Positions 16,576-25,402 of a stretch of DNA of 36,754 nucleotides are shown one piece after another; positions within the stretch are counted from its first letter, which is position 1; every line of letters starts with the position of its first letter. The stretch is from Paracnuella aquatica (lineage in GTDB: Bacteria; Bacteroidota; Bacteroidia; Chitinophagales; Chitinophagaceae): assembly GCF_003332885.2 (NCBI RefSeq), contig NZ_QOWJ01000021.1:1-36754 (forward strand), written 5' to 3'. Both the position numbers and the translations under genes were made by a program. The notes below the pieces were generated by a model. It had not been told where the DNA came from, did no database searches, and saw only the letters and a list, made by a program, of their open reading frames with translations.

Positions 16576-16836
16576 ATGAGTGAATACCGAAATATCCGTA
16601 GTACACCCCTTTATGCGACACTTGTTTGCGGAGCAATAATCATAATTGTTGGATTATATTATCTCATCTCTAATCAGGCTCTTCATGGTTTAACATTGCC
16701 CGGTGGGCGTGGAAGTTCCAGAACATGGGAACCCGTAACAATAGATGGTTTGGGTTTGATTTTAGTAGGTCTTGTTGTATGCTTTTATCCTGCCTATATC
16801 CTTTACAAAAAAGGACGTCAGCAAGAAGATAAATAG
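16576..16836 (+). CDS. Small two-helix membrane protein
   Basis: This 86-aa protein has two predicted membrane helices (about 13-33 and 57-77) joined by a Gly/Thr-rich loop, and a charged C-terminal tail KKGRQQEDK that should face the cytoplasm. No family is recognised. Base composition is more AT-rich than in the neighbours. ATG at 16576 is chosen because it starts in a hydrophilic segment; the frame also extends to 16540. TATATTTA at 16554-16561 resembles a -7 element. It is likely a real gene but without conserved motifs. Confidence 0.6.
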   Translation: MSEYRNIRSTPLYATLVCGAIIIIVGLYYLISNQALHGLTLPGGRGSSRTWEPVTIDGLGLILVGLVVCFYPAYILYKKGRQQEDK

Positions 16837-16918
16837 CCGCTATGGTGCTCACTTACAAATGCATTTTGGACTAAAATAAAACCACTTCTTACTCCGCAAA
16901 ATAACCCATCACTGCTTC

Positions 16919-19144
16919 TTACAACGAAGCACCACAACTGATCAATCCTTTTTTACCGGAAAGATCAAATGGATCAAGGTTGGCAATGGTAAATGTGCTT
17001 ACACCTTCCCTGATGTGGATGTTGTTATCGGGTTGCACGTCTTTAAATACCTGCACCTTGTTGCTCACCGGCCACTTTATTTCAATGCTTTCAATGCGGT
17101 TGGCGCTGCCAATGCCAATGTGCTGGCGCAGCGGGCTGGCGCCAAAACTACCGCCTGAATTTACATCGCGATACACCGAACGCTGCACGCCGTTTTCGCT
17201 AAACGTTACTTTGATTTTTGCACCGATAGCAGCCTTGTTTCCGTTTACGCCTTCCAGCGAAATATTGATCCAGTGGTTGTTGTTTTGTCCCGGATTGAGG
17301 TACAGCGAATTTTGATACGCATCGCCTTGGTAAGCGCCACCCACTTCAATGTGGATGTCTTCATCGCCGTCGTTGTCCAGGTCGGCAAACGAAACGCCGT
17401 GGCCCTTTTGCAGGTTGCCCACACGGGCAGCGGCGGTGATGTCGGCAAAATGCTTTCCGCCCAGGTTTTTGAACATTTTGTTGGGCACCAGCGATTCGTA
17501 ATTGGGATTGCCGGTACCCAGGTAAATATCCAGGTAGCCGTCGTTGTCGATATCGCCAAAATTGGAGCCCATGGCAAATGCCACCTTGGCCATCCCCGAT
17601 TCCTTACTGACATCGGAAAAAGTACCGTTGCCATTGTTGCGGTACAAAAACTGTTTGCCTGCGTTGCCCGTGGGCAGCCCCAAAGCCTCTGCAGCGGCAT
17701 ACACACCCAGTGTGGAATTAAAATCGTAGTTGCACACAAACAGATCGAGCCAGCCATCGTTGTTATAATCCCAAAACCAGGTGCCAAATGTTTTTGCGGT
17801 GCAGGTTTCCAGCCCCGCCGCTTTGGTTACATCGGTAAAACGAACGACGCCATTTTTTACACCTTCATTTTTGAGCAACACTTTTTTGTTGTGCAGCGTT
17901 GAAATAAAAATATCGGACTTGCCATCGTTGTTATAGTCACCAGATGTAACGCCTTTTACAAAGCTCTTGATATTGGCGCCGCTTTCAACGGCCATGTTTT
18001 TGAAACCGCCCTTGCCGTTGTTGATGTATAGCTCGCAAATATTGTCGTCGGCCGCATCAGTCGATTCGTTGCCGATAAACACATCCAGCCAGCCATCGCC
18101 GTTAAAATCGTTCCATGTGGCCGTTTGCGTGGGATGAAAGGAAAGCAGGCCGGCGGCTTTGGTTACATCGGTAAAACTGCCGTCGCCATTATTGCGCAGC
18201 AGCGAATTGGGCTCCCGCCCAAACTTGCCTTTCCAACCGCCGCGCAGCACGAAAATGTCCTTGAGGCCGTCGTTGTTGTAATCGGTTTGCAACAGGTTGA
18301 GCCCACCGGTAAGCTTGCTCAGGCCCGATGGTTCGGAGCGGTCTTCAAACCCGCCTTTTTTGTTGCTCACAAAATAATGCATGGGGCTGGCCAGGTCCCA
18401 GCCAGATGTAATGATGTCGAGGTAACCATCGCCGTTGAAATCATCCACAATGCTTCCGCCGGCCATGTCTTCGGTGTTGAGGCCGGTGCGGATGGCCGCA
18501 TCGGAAAAAGGTTTTACCAGGCTCGATGTATCCTGATCAAGGCCGGGAATAAGGTAGGCCGTTGGCACACATTGCGGGTAGCTGCCCATGGTCATGTATG
18601 CAATATTGAGCAGCCATTTTGTTTCCAAGTCGGCGGGGTTGCGTTGCAAAATACCGCGGTACAGTTCCGCAGCTTTTACCGAGCCCCATTTGTCGCGGTG
18701 AACGCCGCCGCCTTTTATGGGAAAAATGCACGACTCGGCGCTGTGGTTGTTGCGGCAGTTGGCTTTTTCGCCCATGCGCAGGTACGTCAGCGCCAGGTCT
18801 TTTTGTACCGCTGCGGGGTCGGTGTACAGCGACAGCACCTCGTTGCGCATCAGGGTTTCCAATATTGCCTGTGATGAATCTTCGCGGCCCAGTTGCAGGT
18901 ACATGCGGGCTTTGTTTACCAAGTACCCCGATTGTTCATTGGTGCTGCCCGAAACACGCAGGAAAGAATCCATTTGCACCAGCACTGCCGCAGGCGCAAA
19001 ACCGTTGGCGCTGTTGAATTCGGTTTCCGCCACCGATGCCAGCAGCGTGGTCATTTCGTGGTTGGGATCTTTGTTGCTGTTGCAGGCAGCGCACCATACA
19101 GCAATCAAGGGCAGCAGCTTTCGGCACAATCGTTTCACCATCAT
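16919..19144 (-). CDS. FG-GAP/ASPIC (UnbV) repeat lipoprotein
   Basis: This protein of about 741 aa has a lipoprotein signal (VWCAACNSN, lipidated Cys near residue 21), an N-terminal helical region with TPR-like repeats (about 30-205), then a long FG-GAP/VCBS beta-propeller region. At least seven Ca-binding motifs of the D-x-N-x-D-G-x-x-D type are visible, e.g. FNGDGYLDI, YNNDGLKDI, FNGDGWLDV, YNNDGKSDI, YNNDGWLDL, IDNDGYLDI, LDNDGDEDI. The C-terminus holds an ASPIC/UnbV segment (GSFGASPLRQHIGIG ... IEIKWP). Related proteins are common in Bacteroidota and are thought to be surface-exposed; function unknown. ATG at 19144 gives a good signal peptide; 19141 and 19165 are alternatives. Confidence 0.88.
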   Translation of the reverse strand: MMVKRLCRKLLPLIAVWCAACNSNKDPNHEMTTLLASVAETEFNSANGFAPAAVLVQMDSFLRVSGSTNEQSGYLVNKARMYLQLGREDSSQAILETLMRNEVLSLYTDPAAVQKDLALTYLRMGEKANCRNNHSAESCIFPIKGGGVHRDKWGSVKAAELYRGILQRNPADLETKWLLNIAYMTMGSYPQCVPTAYLIPGLDQDTSSLVKPFSDAAIRTGLNTEDMAGGSIVDDFNGDGYLDIITSGWDLASPMHYFVSNKKGGFEDRSEPSGLSKLTGGLNLLQTDYNNDGLKDIFVLRGGWKGKFGREPNSLLRNNGDGSFTDVTKAAGLLSFHPTQTATWNDFNGDGWLDVFIGNESTDAADDNICELYINNGKGGFKNMAVESGANIKSFVKGVTSGDYNNDGKSDIFISTLHNKKVLLKNEGVKNGVVRFTDVTKAAGLETCTAKTFGTWFWDYNNDGWLDLFVCNYDFNSTLGVYAAAEALGLPTGNAGKQFLYRNNGNGTFSDVSKESGMAKVAFAMGSNFGDIDNDGYLDIYLGTGNPNYESLVPNKMFKNLGGKHFADITAAARVGNLQKGHGVSFADLDNDGDEDIHIEVGGAYQGDAYQNSLYLNPGQNNNHWINISLEGVNGNKAAIGAKIKVTFSENGVQRSVYRDVNSGGSFGASPLRQHIGIGSANRIESIEIKWPVSNKVQVFKDVQPDNNIHIREGVSTFTIANLDPFDLSGKKGLISCGASL

Positions 19145-19426
19145 ATCGGGTTGTTTGCGCTGCATCGGGTTTGCAGCGGCATTGAACAATTTACTTTGAA
19201 CAGGTTTGCCAAGTATTGCTGTGGTGCTCCGGTAACCCAGGCGTTTTGCCTGCTTTATGTTTGGGCCGGCGCTTATTTCAAAACGTTTAATTGCCTGCCG
19301 GGAGCTTAGCGCCCCACCAACAGCGCTGCTGAAAATACAAAAAAGGCCACAATTTGCCGTGGTATTAGCTTTCGGTGTATGCTTATATCAAACTTGAACC
19401 TTAGTCTGCAATAAACGCATGTAGCT

Positions 19427-20290
19427 TTAGACTATTTCCGCGATAGCATCAATTCTGTAGATCTCATCGATGGTTTTGTTGTCTTTATTTTTCCACTCTG
19501 TCCAGCCGTTTGCGCTACGACCCAAGATTGCTGCGGCAGCGGCGCTTGGCGACCCAAAAACAAAATCTTCTGTAAAGATCAATACGCCTTCTTCCGGTGT
19601 TAGAATTTTATCATCAAGCAGCTTTTTGCGCATACCGGTCACCCATGTTCCCGCAGTCTTGGTTTCATCCTTATTTGCTTTTGAGCCTTTCAATACAACA
19701 AATCCGTCATCAATCATTTCACCTTGCGCACTTGCTTCTTTTCCTTTGCAATAAAGCAAATCACGCTTTTTCGATGACTTTCTAATTTCTTCAAAAATGG
19801 GAAATCCAAGCGTCGAAAGAAGCACTTTTATAGTGTCGAAGTTGTCGAGTAAATCTGCTTCCATACTCTCAGTTATGTATGGCTTTGCAGGTACTGCCAA
19901 ATTATCTGTTTCATAACGTCCCACTTCGTTTGCTGCCTTGATACAAATGTGTTCCAGGTATTTTACATGAGATTTGGTAAAAGTGTTTGATTTGGAAGTA
20001 ATCACCACTGCATAATTCCAAAACTCCTTTGACCTGTTGTGCATTTTAAGGCGCTCAAAACAATCTTCTGTTTCACCGATATAAGAGATCGGCTTTGCCT
20101 TGTCTTCATTAACGCCGAAAAGAAAATAGATACCATACTTTCTAACCTCGGGCCTTACACCACATTCGGTCAATTTATTTCTTGGAATCAAAACAGCCAC
20201 AATCATTCTGTTCGTCAAGTCGGCAATTTTAATACTGGTAGGATTTCCGTCGGGTAAAAATATCTGAATCGTTTGTGGTCTTTGCGTCAT
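19427..20290 (-). CDS. GIY-YIG nuclease with C-terminal DUF4357
   Basis: This 287-aa protein has a GIY-YIG endonuclease core: GIY at 53-55, YIG at 70-72, catalytic Arg 80 and Glu 113. The C-terminal half (about 195-285) matches the DUF4357 pattern, including SPSAAAAAILGRSANGW. An N-terminal segment TIQIFLPDGNPTSI precedes the nuclease. Proteins of this layout are scattered across bacteria, often near mobile or defence genes, and may act as homing-like or defence nucleases; their target is unknown. A hand-counted 60-base sample (19981-20040) is 37% G+C, clearly below the flanking lipoprotein genes, which suggests horizontal acquisition. No partner gene overlaps it: 237 bp (19190-19426) and 203 bp (20291-20493) of spacer flank it. 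Confidence 0.85.
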   Translation of the reverse strand: MTQRPQTIQIFLPDGNPTSIKIADLTNRMIVAVLIPRNKLTECGVRPEVRKYGIYFLFGVNEDKAKPISYIGETEDCFERLKMHNRSKEFWNYAVVITSKSNTFTKSHVKYLEHICIKAANEVGRYETDNLAVPAKPYITESMEADLLDNFDTIKVLLSTLGFPIFEEIRKSSKKRDLLYCKGKEASAQGEMIDDGFVVLKGSKANKDETKTAGTWVTGMRKKLLDDKILTPEEGVLIFTEDFVFGSPSAAAAAILGRSANGWTEWKNKDNKTIDEIYRIDAIAEIV

Positions 20291-20493
20291 AAATGAAGTG
20301 TAAGAATTGGTTGCCTACAGCATGTAATATACGAACCAAGTAGCGCCAATAACCACAGTTATAAGCCAAACGCTTAAACAACCTATTTGCTGCATTAATT
20401 AGGTTAAACACAAATGCAGTGATAGCGCAGATGCATGCACAAAGAGAATCATTGAACGTTTATCCTGTCAGTTCCGAAAGCGTTTTAGATAAC

Positions 20494-21900
20494 TTACCGC
20501 GTCACCGCATCTACCGTAAACTCATTTTCCCAATCGCCTTTTACGTTTATTTTTCGGCCTAGCGGCTGCACCAGTTCGGGCTGGCGGCGTACGCCAAAAA
20601 ACTGGCCGGGGTCCCATTTGCCATTGCCGTTGCGATCGTATAGCAGGCGCAGATCGTACTCGCCGGGTAGGAACAATTGCTGCACAAAACGGCCGCTTTT
20701 AATGGGCACCGAAAACACCACTTTATCGTTCTGTACAAACTGCAGCACCGGGTTCAGGGTGGTATCGGCGCCGTTCAGCGCCAGGTTGATGGAACCATAA
20801 TCTTCGGTGCGCTTGGTGCGGAACGAGATGGTATCCGCCTTCAGCAGTTTGCGGCCCAGGCTGTCTTCGGCAAAATCCTGCTGCGCAATGAGGTGGTAAT
20901 CGCGGCCCGGCGTCCAGGAGTGTTGCAGCTGCAGCATTTTTCGCGATGAATCGAGTATCCAACGGTAATTAGGCACTGTGTTATAAGCACTGTCGGCCAC
21001 CAGCACAATTTTGCTGGAATCCCACTGGCGCAGGGCCCGTTCAAAAGTGATGCTCAGCGGCGTCAGCAGGTCTTGCTGCCCGTTTACCAAAGAGTTGGAT
21101 AGCCTTAAGCGGCGGTCAGCAGCAGTGTTGCCGGCTGGCGGTGTAGTGGTGGTGGATCGCGGTGCATTTTCGGCCACTTCGTTGTAGGCAAAAAGCCGGA
21201 TGGAATCGGCGCCGGAAACTACCGGGCCATCGGCAAATGCAAATGCCTGCGCGGGGTTGGTGTAGCGGCGCAAAATACCGGCATCGCCAATGGCGTAAAT
21301 GGCAAACGAGTCTCGGGGCAGGTTGGTAAAACGGAAGTTGCCCGCATTATCCACACGGCTCACATAGCGTGGCCGCTGTTGGTACACGGCCGAGTCGTCC
21401 ATGCTGCGGTGCAGCACCACAATCATGGTAGTATCTATTTTGCCGCTTTCCGCCATCACCACGTTGCCCGAAAGCTGCAGCGAATCCAACACGGGGCCGG
21501 TTGTAAAACGGTAGGTAAAATTGCGCAGGATATTGCCTTCGTTTTCGTCGCGCAGGGCATTGCCAAAATTGAAAATATAGGTGGTGTTGGCTTCCAGCGA
21601 ATCGCGGAGGCGAATGCTGATGGTGCGGAGGCGCGACTCTACAATGGGTGTGTTTTCAAAAATGGGCATGAACAGCAGGTTGCCCTGCACCTCTTCCAGC
21701 TTTACAAATTCGTTGAAGTTGAGGGTAATGCGGTTGCCGCGGAAATTAACGGTGCTGTCGGCCGGGGTGGCCTCCACCAGCACCGGCGGCAGCGAGTCGC
21801 GTGGGCCGCCCTGCGGCGGAATAATATTGGCGCAGCCTGTTGTAACCTGCAATACAGCCAGGGCACTAACTATAGTGAGCAAAAAAATTAACTGCTTCAT
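20494..21900 (-). CDS. Lipoprotein with Big_5 Ig-like domain
   Basis: This 468-aa lipoprotein has the lipobox TTGC (Cys 23) followed by ANIIPPQGGPRDSLPPVLV, the usual opening of a Bacteroidota family whose first domain is a bacterial Ig-like Big_5 sandwich (about 36-135). Further beta-rich domains follow: a D-N-A-G-N-F-R-F-T-N-L-P region resembling a carboxypeptidase-regulatory module, and a second Ig-like stretch. It ends in a DRNGNGKWDPG motif (around 422-432) that looks like a Ca-binding loop. It is probably exposed on the outer membrane; function unknown. On the minus strand TAAGTTTG (21911-21918) is a perfect -7 element 11 nt upstream of the ATG, but no -33 TTG is seen. Confidence 0.85.
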   Translation of the reverse strand: MKQLIFLLTIVSALAVLQVTTGCANIIPPQGGPRDSLPPVLVEATPADSTVNFRGNRITLNFNEFVKLEEVQGNLLFMPIFENTPIVESRLRTISIRLRDSLEANTTYIFNFGNALRDENEGNILRNFTYRFTTGPVLDSLQLSGNVVMAESGKIDTTMIVVLHRSMDDSAVYQQRPRYVSRVDNAGNFRFTNLPRDSFAIYAIGDAGILRRYTNPAQAFAFADGPVVSGADSIRLFAYNEVAENAPRSTTTTPPAGNTAADRRLRLSNSLVNGQQDLLTPLSITFERALRQWDSSKIVLVADSAYNTVPNYRWILDSSRKMLQLQHSWTPGRDYHLIAQQDFAEDSLGRKLLKADTISFRTKRTEDYGSINLALNGADTTLNPVLQFVQNDKVVFSVPIKSGRFVQQLFLPGEYDLRLLYDRNGNGKWDPGQFFGVRRQPELVQPLGRKINVKGDWENEFTVDAVTR

Positions 21901-22214
21901 AAAGTGGCAGCAAACTTAGCTCCTTTGCCGTTTATACTGATGTTAATTGAACCACGAAGGCACGAAGGGAGAAAGGACCACAAAGAAAATTTAGCGACCG
22001 CTTAGATTTCTGTTGCTGCAGTGTTACACTTTTGTTGCTGCTCTTTTACCCCGTTAAGATGAAACCCAAGCCTTGAACGTTCAGATCCCTCCTTCGTCGG
22101 GATGACAAAGGCAACTTCACTGCTTTCTCAAGCACTGCTTCAAAGCACAACTGATTTATTTTATCAACTCCTTAGTGCTTCTTTGTTCCTTCCTGCCTTC
22201 GTGGTTCAATTAAC
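21901..22214. other. 314-bp spacer with palindromic repeats
   Basis: It is framed by a perfect 21-bp inverted repeat (21942-21962 with 22194-22214) built on the CCACGAAGGCACGAAGG motif. In the middle (22086-22104) lies CCTCCTTCGTCGGGATGAC, a half-palindrome of the kind seen in other Bacteroidota intergenic repeats. No gene or RNA is evident. Confidence 0.5.
21942..22214. repeat. 21-bp perfect inverted repeat, CCACGAAGG type
   Basis: Left arm 21942-21962 and right arm 22194-22214 are exact reverse complements; the right arm touches the helicase stop codon at 22215. Imperfect matching continues inward (GAAGGGAGAAAGG against GGAAGGAACAAAG). The CACGAAGGCACTAAG-like core is a known kind of dispersed repeat in environmental genomes. 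Confidence 0.7.
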
Positions 22215-25200
22215 TTACACCACCCGCAGTATGCCACCGCGGTGGCTTTCGGGCTCTTCTTCCACTATTTCGTGCAGGGCAATGGCCAGCTTGTTGGTTT
22301 TTACAAAAGTGCACCAATGGCATTCTTCCTTGCCGCAGCCGGTGTAAAAATCGTGGCGCTGCACCTTTTCCCACACGGTTTTGACCTGCTCTTTCACGGT
22401 GGTAATATCCGCATCAGTGATCACCACTTTTTCCTGGCGGTATTCCTTCTTTTTATCCGGCTCAATAAAATCGAACACCACGCCGGCCACCTGCCAATCT
22501 TTGTTGTGCAGGTTGTCGATGAGCAGTTTGTAAAACACAGCCTGCCGCCAGTAGTCGCCGCCATTGGGGTTGCGGTCGTTGGGTGGCTGCAGTTTTTCGC
22601 GGGCCTTTTCGGGGTCGCCCGATTTGTAATCCACAATGGTGGCCAGCTTGCCGTTGAACTCAATTTTATCCAACTTTCCTTTCAGCGGTATTTCATCCAC
22701 CACCACGCCCCGCACATTGCGTTCCACCGCCACAATGGTGTTCCATTTACCTTCATAAGCCGCATAGTATTGTTTTAAAATAACCTGTCCATATTCCAGG
22801 CGGCGGGCAAATTCTTCCCGCGTAAAACTTTCGCGGTGGCGCTTCATGTACCAAACAAAATCCTGTACAAATTCATCGGCTGTAGGAAAGCTGCCGCGGT
22901 CCTGTGCCTTGCGAAACAGTTGCTCCAGCGCATGGTGCACCGCCGATCCAAACTCCATGGCCTCGTTGCGCGGCGATGGAATGCGCACCACATTTTGATA
23001 ATAAAAACCAAGCGGGCATTTCAGGTAGTTGTTCAGTGCACTTACGTTCATTTGAAAATGCTGCACGGCGCGGGTCTCCCATTCATCCTCCAGGTGGGCC
23101 ACTTCGGGGGCCTGCGGCGGTGCCAGTTGCAGCACCTGGAAATCGACGGCCACTTCGGGCTGTAGCCGCGGTCTTTCGGTAGGCAGAATATGTTGCTCCA
23201 GCACTTCGGCAATAAACATCGACGGCTCCAGTTGTTTGCCATCGGCGGCGTACTGCGGGTACGAAATATAAAGGTGGCGCTTGGCGCGGGTAAGGGCCAC
23301 ATAAAACAGGCGGCGCAGTTCTTCCATGTCGGCGCCCTTGCCCCGGCCTTCCCCGGTGGAGGCAAATAGGGTATCGGGAAAAGAAAAACCGCTGAACGGC
23401 TTGCGCTTTTTTTCCCAGCAACCCGAGGTGCAGCCTACAAAAAATACGTACTCAAACTCCAGCCCCTTGGAGCCGTGTGCCGTCATCAGGTTCACGCCTT
23501 TATCGTTGCCGGCCACCTGCACCAGCGGCAGCACCAGGCCCTCGCGGCGCATCAGGTCCATGCGGCTCATAAAACCCTCCAGATCCAGCAGCGGGTGGCG
23601 GCGGGTTTCTTCTTTTACGTGGTCAAAAAAGCCGGTAAGCAATTGCAGCAGCCAGCCTTTTTCGGGGTGGTGAAGTGTATGGGTTAAAAACTGTCCTTCG
23701 CGAATCACTTTTTCCACGAGGCCCTGCAAAGTACAGTTGCTCACCGCACCGATCAGGCCTTCCAGTATGCCGATGGCTTCTTTCAACTCTTTGGAAGGTG
23801 GCTGCCAAAAAAGATCAGTGGGTTGCTCCACCAACTTTTCGGCTAAGTATTGCCGTAAGGAAGTGGCGCCGCCTTTATAGCGCTGCTCCGATACCTGCAT
23901 GCTGGCCTTCGCAATTTCAATAGGCTGTATGCCCCACCATTCAAAATGCAATATTTCAAACAGCATTTCGTCGCCGCTGTAGGCTTGGTCGTGCTCGGCA
24001 CGCAGGTAGTTGAGCACTTGCAGCAACTGGCCAATCAGCGGCTGCTCCAGTATATTGAGGTTGCGCTTGGTATAAAAAGGCAGGCCTTTCAGGCGCAGGT
24101 AATCGGCCAGTTCTTCACCGTATTTATTTTCGCGGTAAATAATGCCAATGGCGTTGCCGGGCACGCCCTGCGCAATCAGCTTTTCTATTTCCAGTGTAAT
24201 GTGGATCATTTCATCGCGGCCGGTTTCGTACTCGCGGATGGTGGGCGAATCGAGCAAATGAAGCAGGCCATCGTGGCTGCAGCGCAGGTCTTTGCTCAGG
24301 CCTTCAATTTGAGCCACCAATCGTTCATCATTGCGGTCGATGAGGCTTTTGGAAATGTCCAGTATCGGTTGCGTGGAGCGGTAGTTGTTGGTGAGCACCA
24401 CGGTGAGCAAATCATCGGCATAGCTTTTTGCAAAATGCAGCATGTTTTCCACGTTGGCACCCTGGAAGCGATAGATACTCTGGTCGTCGTCGCCCACTAC
24501 AAACACGTTGGGCTTGTCCCAAAAGTTGATGAGCAGCTCCACGATCTTGTTTTGCGAGCCTGAGGTATCCTGGTATTCATCTACCAGAATGTATTGAAAC
24601 TGCTCCTGGTACTGGCGCAGCAGCGCTTCGTTGGTTTCAAACGCCTCGATCACCCAGTTGATCATGTCGTCAAAATCGTAGCGGTTGCGGCTGCGCATCA
24701 TTTGCTGAAAGCGGGCAAACTCGGTGCAGGCGGCCCGCAGTTTTTCCATCTTTTCCCGCTGCTCTTCAATCTTATCCCAGCGCACATCGCCTTTCTTGTA
24801 TTCTTTAGTGGCCCGCTTGCAAATGTATTCGTCGCGGGTAGGCAGGTCATTCAAATATTCATCCACTTTCTGGCAGATATAATCTGCCTTCCAGCCTTCG
24901 CGTTTCATCATCGAAAAAAGCGACTGCAAGCTGTTGATTTCAAAATATACATCGCCGCGGTAGCGCTTCAGTGGGTGGTCTTTTGGAAAAGAATCGATCA
25001 ATTCTTTCATCAGCTCGATGCGCTCCAGGTCGGAAATAGGATCGAGTGCTGTTTTTTCAAACAAGGACAGGTTTTCCTGGATCACATCGTTGCAAAAGGC
25101 ATGGAAGGTATAAATGTGCACCTTGTAGGCATCGGGGCCAATAAACTGCGACAGTCGTTTGCGCATGGCCACCACGCCGGCATCGGTGTAGGTAAGGCAC

Positions 25201-25400
25201 AAAATGTTTTGCGGCTCGGCGCCATTTTCACCCAGCAATATTTTACCAATGCGTGCCGACAGGATCTGAGTTTTGCCCGTACCCGGCCCGGCAATCACCA
25301 TTACGGGGCCTTCGATCTGGTCCACGGCGCGGCGTTGCTGCTCGTTGAGGCGCTTGTATTCGGTCTCGAATTTTTGCAGGAGTTTTTCGCGGGGCGTCAC
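22215..25400 (-). CDS. UvrD-type helicase fused to Fe-S RecB-like nuclease
   Basis: This 1061-aa protein unwinds and cuts DNA. The superfamily 1 helicase part (1-720) shows a Q motif (18-26), Walker A AGPGTGKTQ (37-45), DEYQD (274-278), GDDDQSIYRFQG (303-314), TAHGSKGLEFE (640-650) and VALTRAKRHLY (701-711). The C-terminal PD-(D/E)XK domain (about 785-1040) has HH 822-823, D911 (GKLDKIE) and D924-Y-K926. Four Cys, C795 and C1022-x4-C1027-x2-C1030, are spaced like the 4Fe-4S clamp of AddB/Cas4-type nucleases. The start is GTG at 25400, 2 nt after the stop of the DUF1016 gene, so translation is probably coupled. DNA repair (AddA-like) or anti-phage roles are both possible. Confidence 0.92.
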   Translation of the reverse strand: MTPREKLLQKFETEYKRLNEQQRRAVDQIEGPVMVIAGPGTGKTQILSARIGKILLGENGAEPQNILCLTYTDAGVVAMRKRLSQFIGPDAYKVHIYTFHAFCNDVIQENLSLFEKTALDPISDLERIELMKELIDSFPKDHPLKRYRGDVYFEINSLQSLFSMMKREGWKADYICQKVDEYLNDLPTRDEYICKRATKEYKKGDVRWDKIEEQREKMEKLRAACTEFARFQQMMRSRNRYDFDDMINWVIEAFETNEALLRQYQEQFQYILVDEYQDTSGSQNKIVELLINFWDKPNVFVVGDDDQSIYRFQGANVENMLHFAKSYADDLLTVVLTNNYRSTQPILDISKSLIDRNDERLVAQIEGLSKDLRCSHDGLLHLLDSPTIREYETGRDEMIHITLEIEKLIAQGVPGNAIGIIYRENKYGEELADYLRLKGLPFYTKRNLNILEQPLIGQLLQVLNYLRAEHDQAYSGDEMLFEILHFEWWGIQPIEIAKASMQVSEQRYKGGATSLRQYLAEKLVEQPTDLFWQPPSKELKEAIGILEGLIGAVSNCTLQGLVEKVIREGQFLTHTLHHPEKGWLLQLLTGFFDHVKEETRRHPLLDLEGFMSRMDLMRREGLVLPLVQVAGNDKGVNLMTAHGSKGLEFEYVFFVGCTSGCWEKKRKPFSGFSFPDTLFASTGEGRGKGADMEELRRLFYVALTRAKRHLYISYPQYAADGKQLEPSMFIAEVLEQHILPTERPRLQPEVAVDFQVLQLAPPQAPEVAHLEDEWETRAVQHFQMNVSALNNYLKCPLGFYYQNVVRIPSPRNEAMEFGSAVHHALEQLFRKAQDRGSFPTADEFVQDFVWYMKRHRESFTREEFARRLEYGQVILKQYYAAYEGKWNTIVAVERNVRGVVVDEIPLKGKLDKIEFNGKLATIVDYKSGDPEKAREKLQPPNDRNPNGGDYWRQAVFYKLLIDNLHNKDWQVAGVVFDFIEPDKKKEYRQEKVVITDADITTVKEQVKTVWEKVQRHDFYTGCGKEECHWCTFVKTNKLAIALHEIVEEEPESHRGGILRVV

Positions 25401-25402
25401 GT

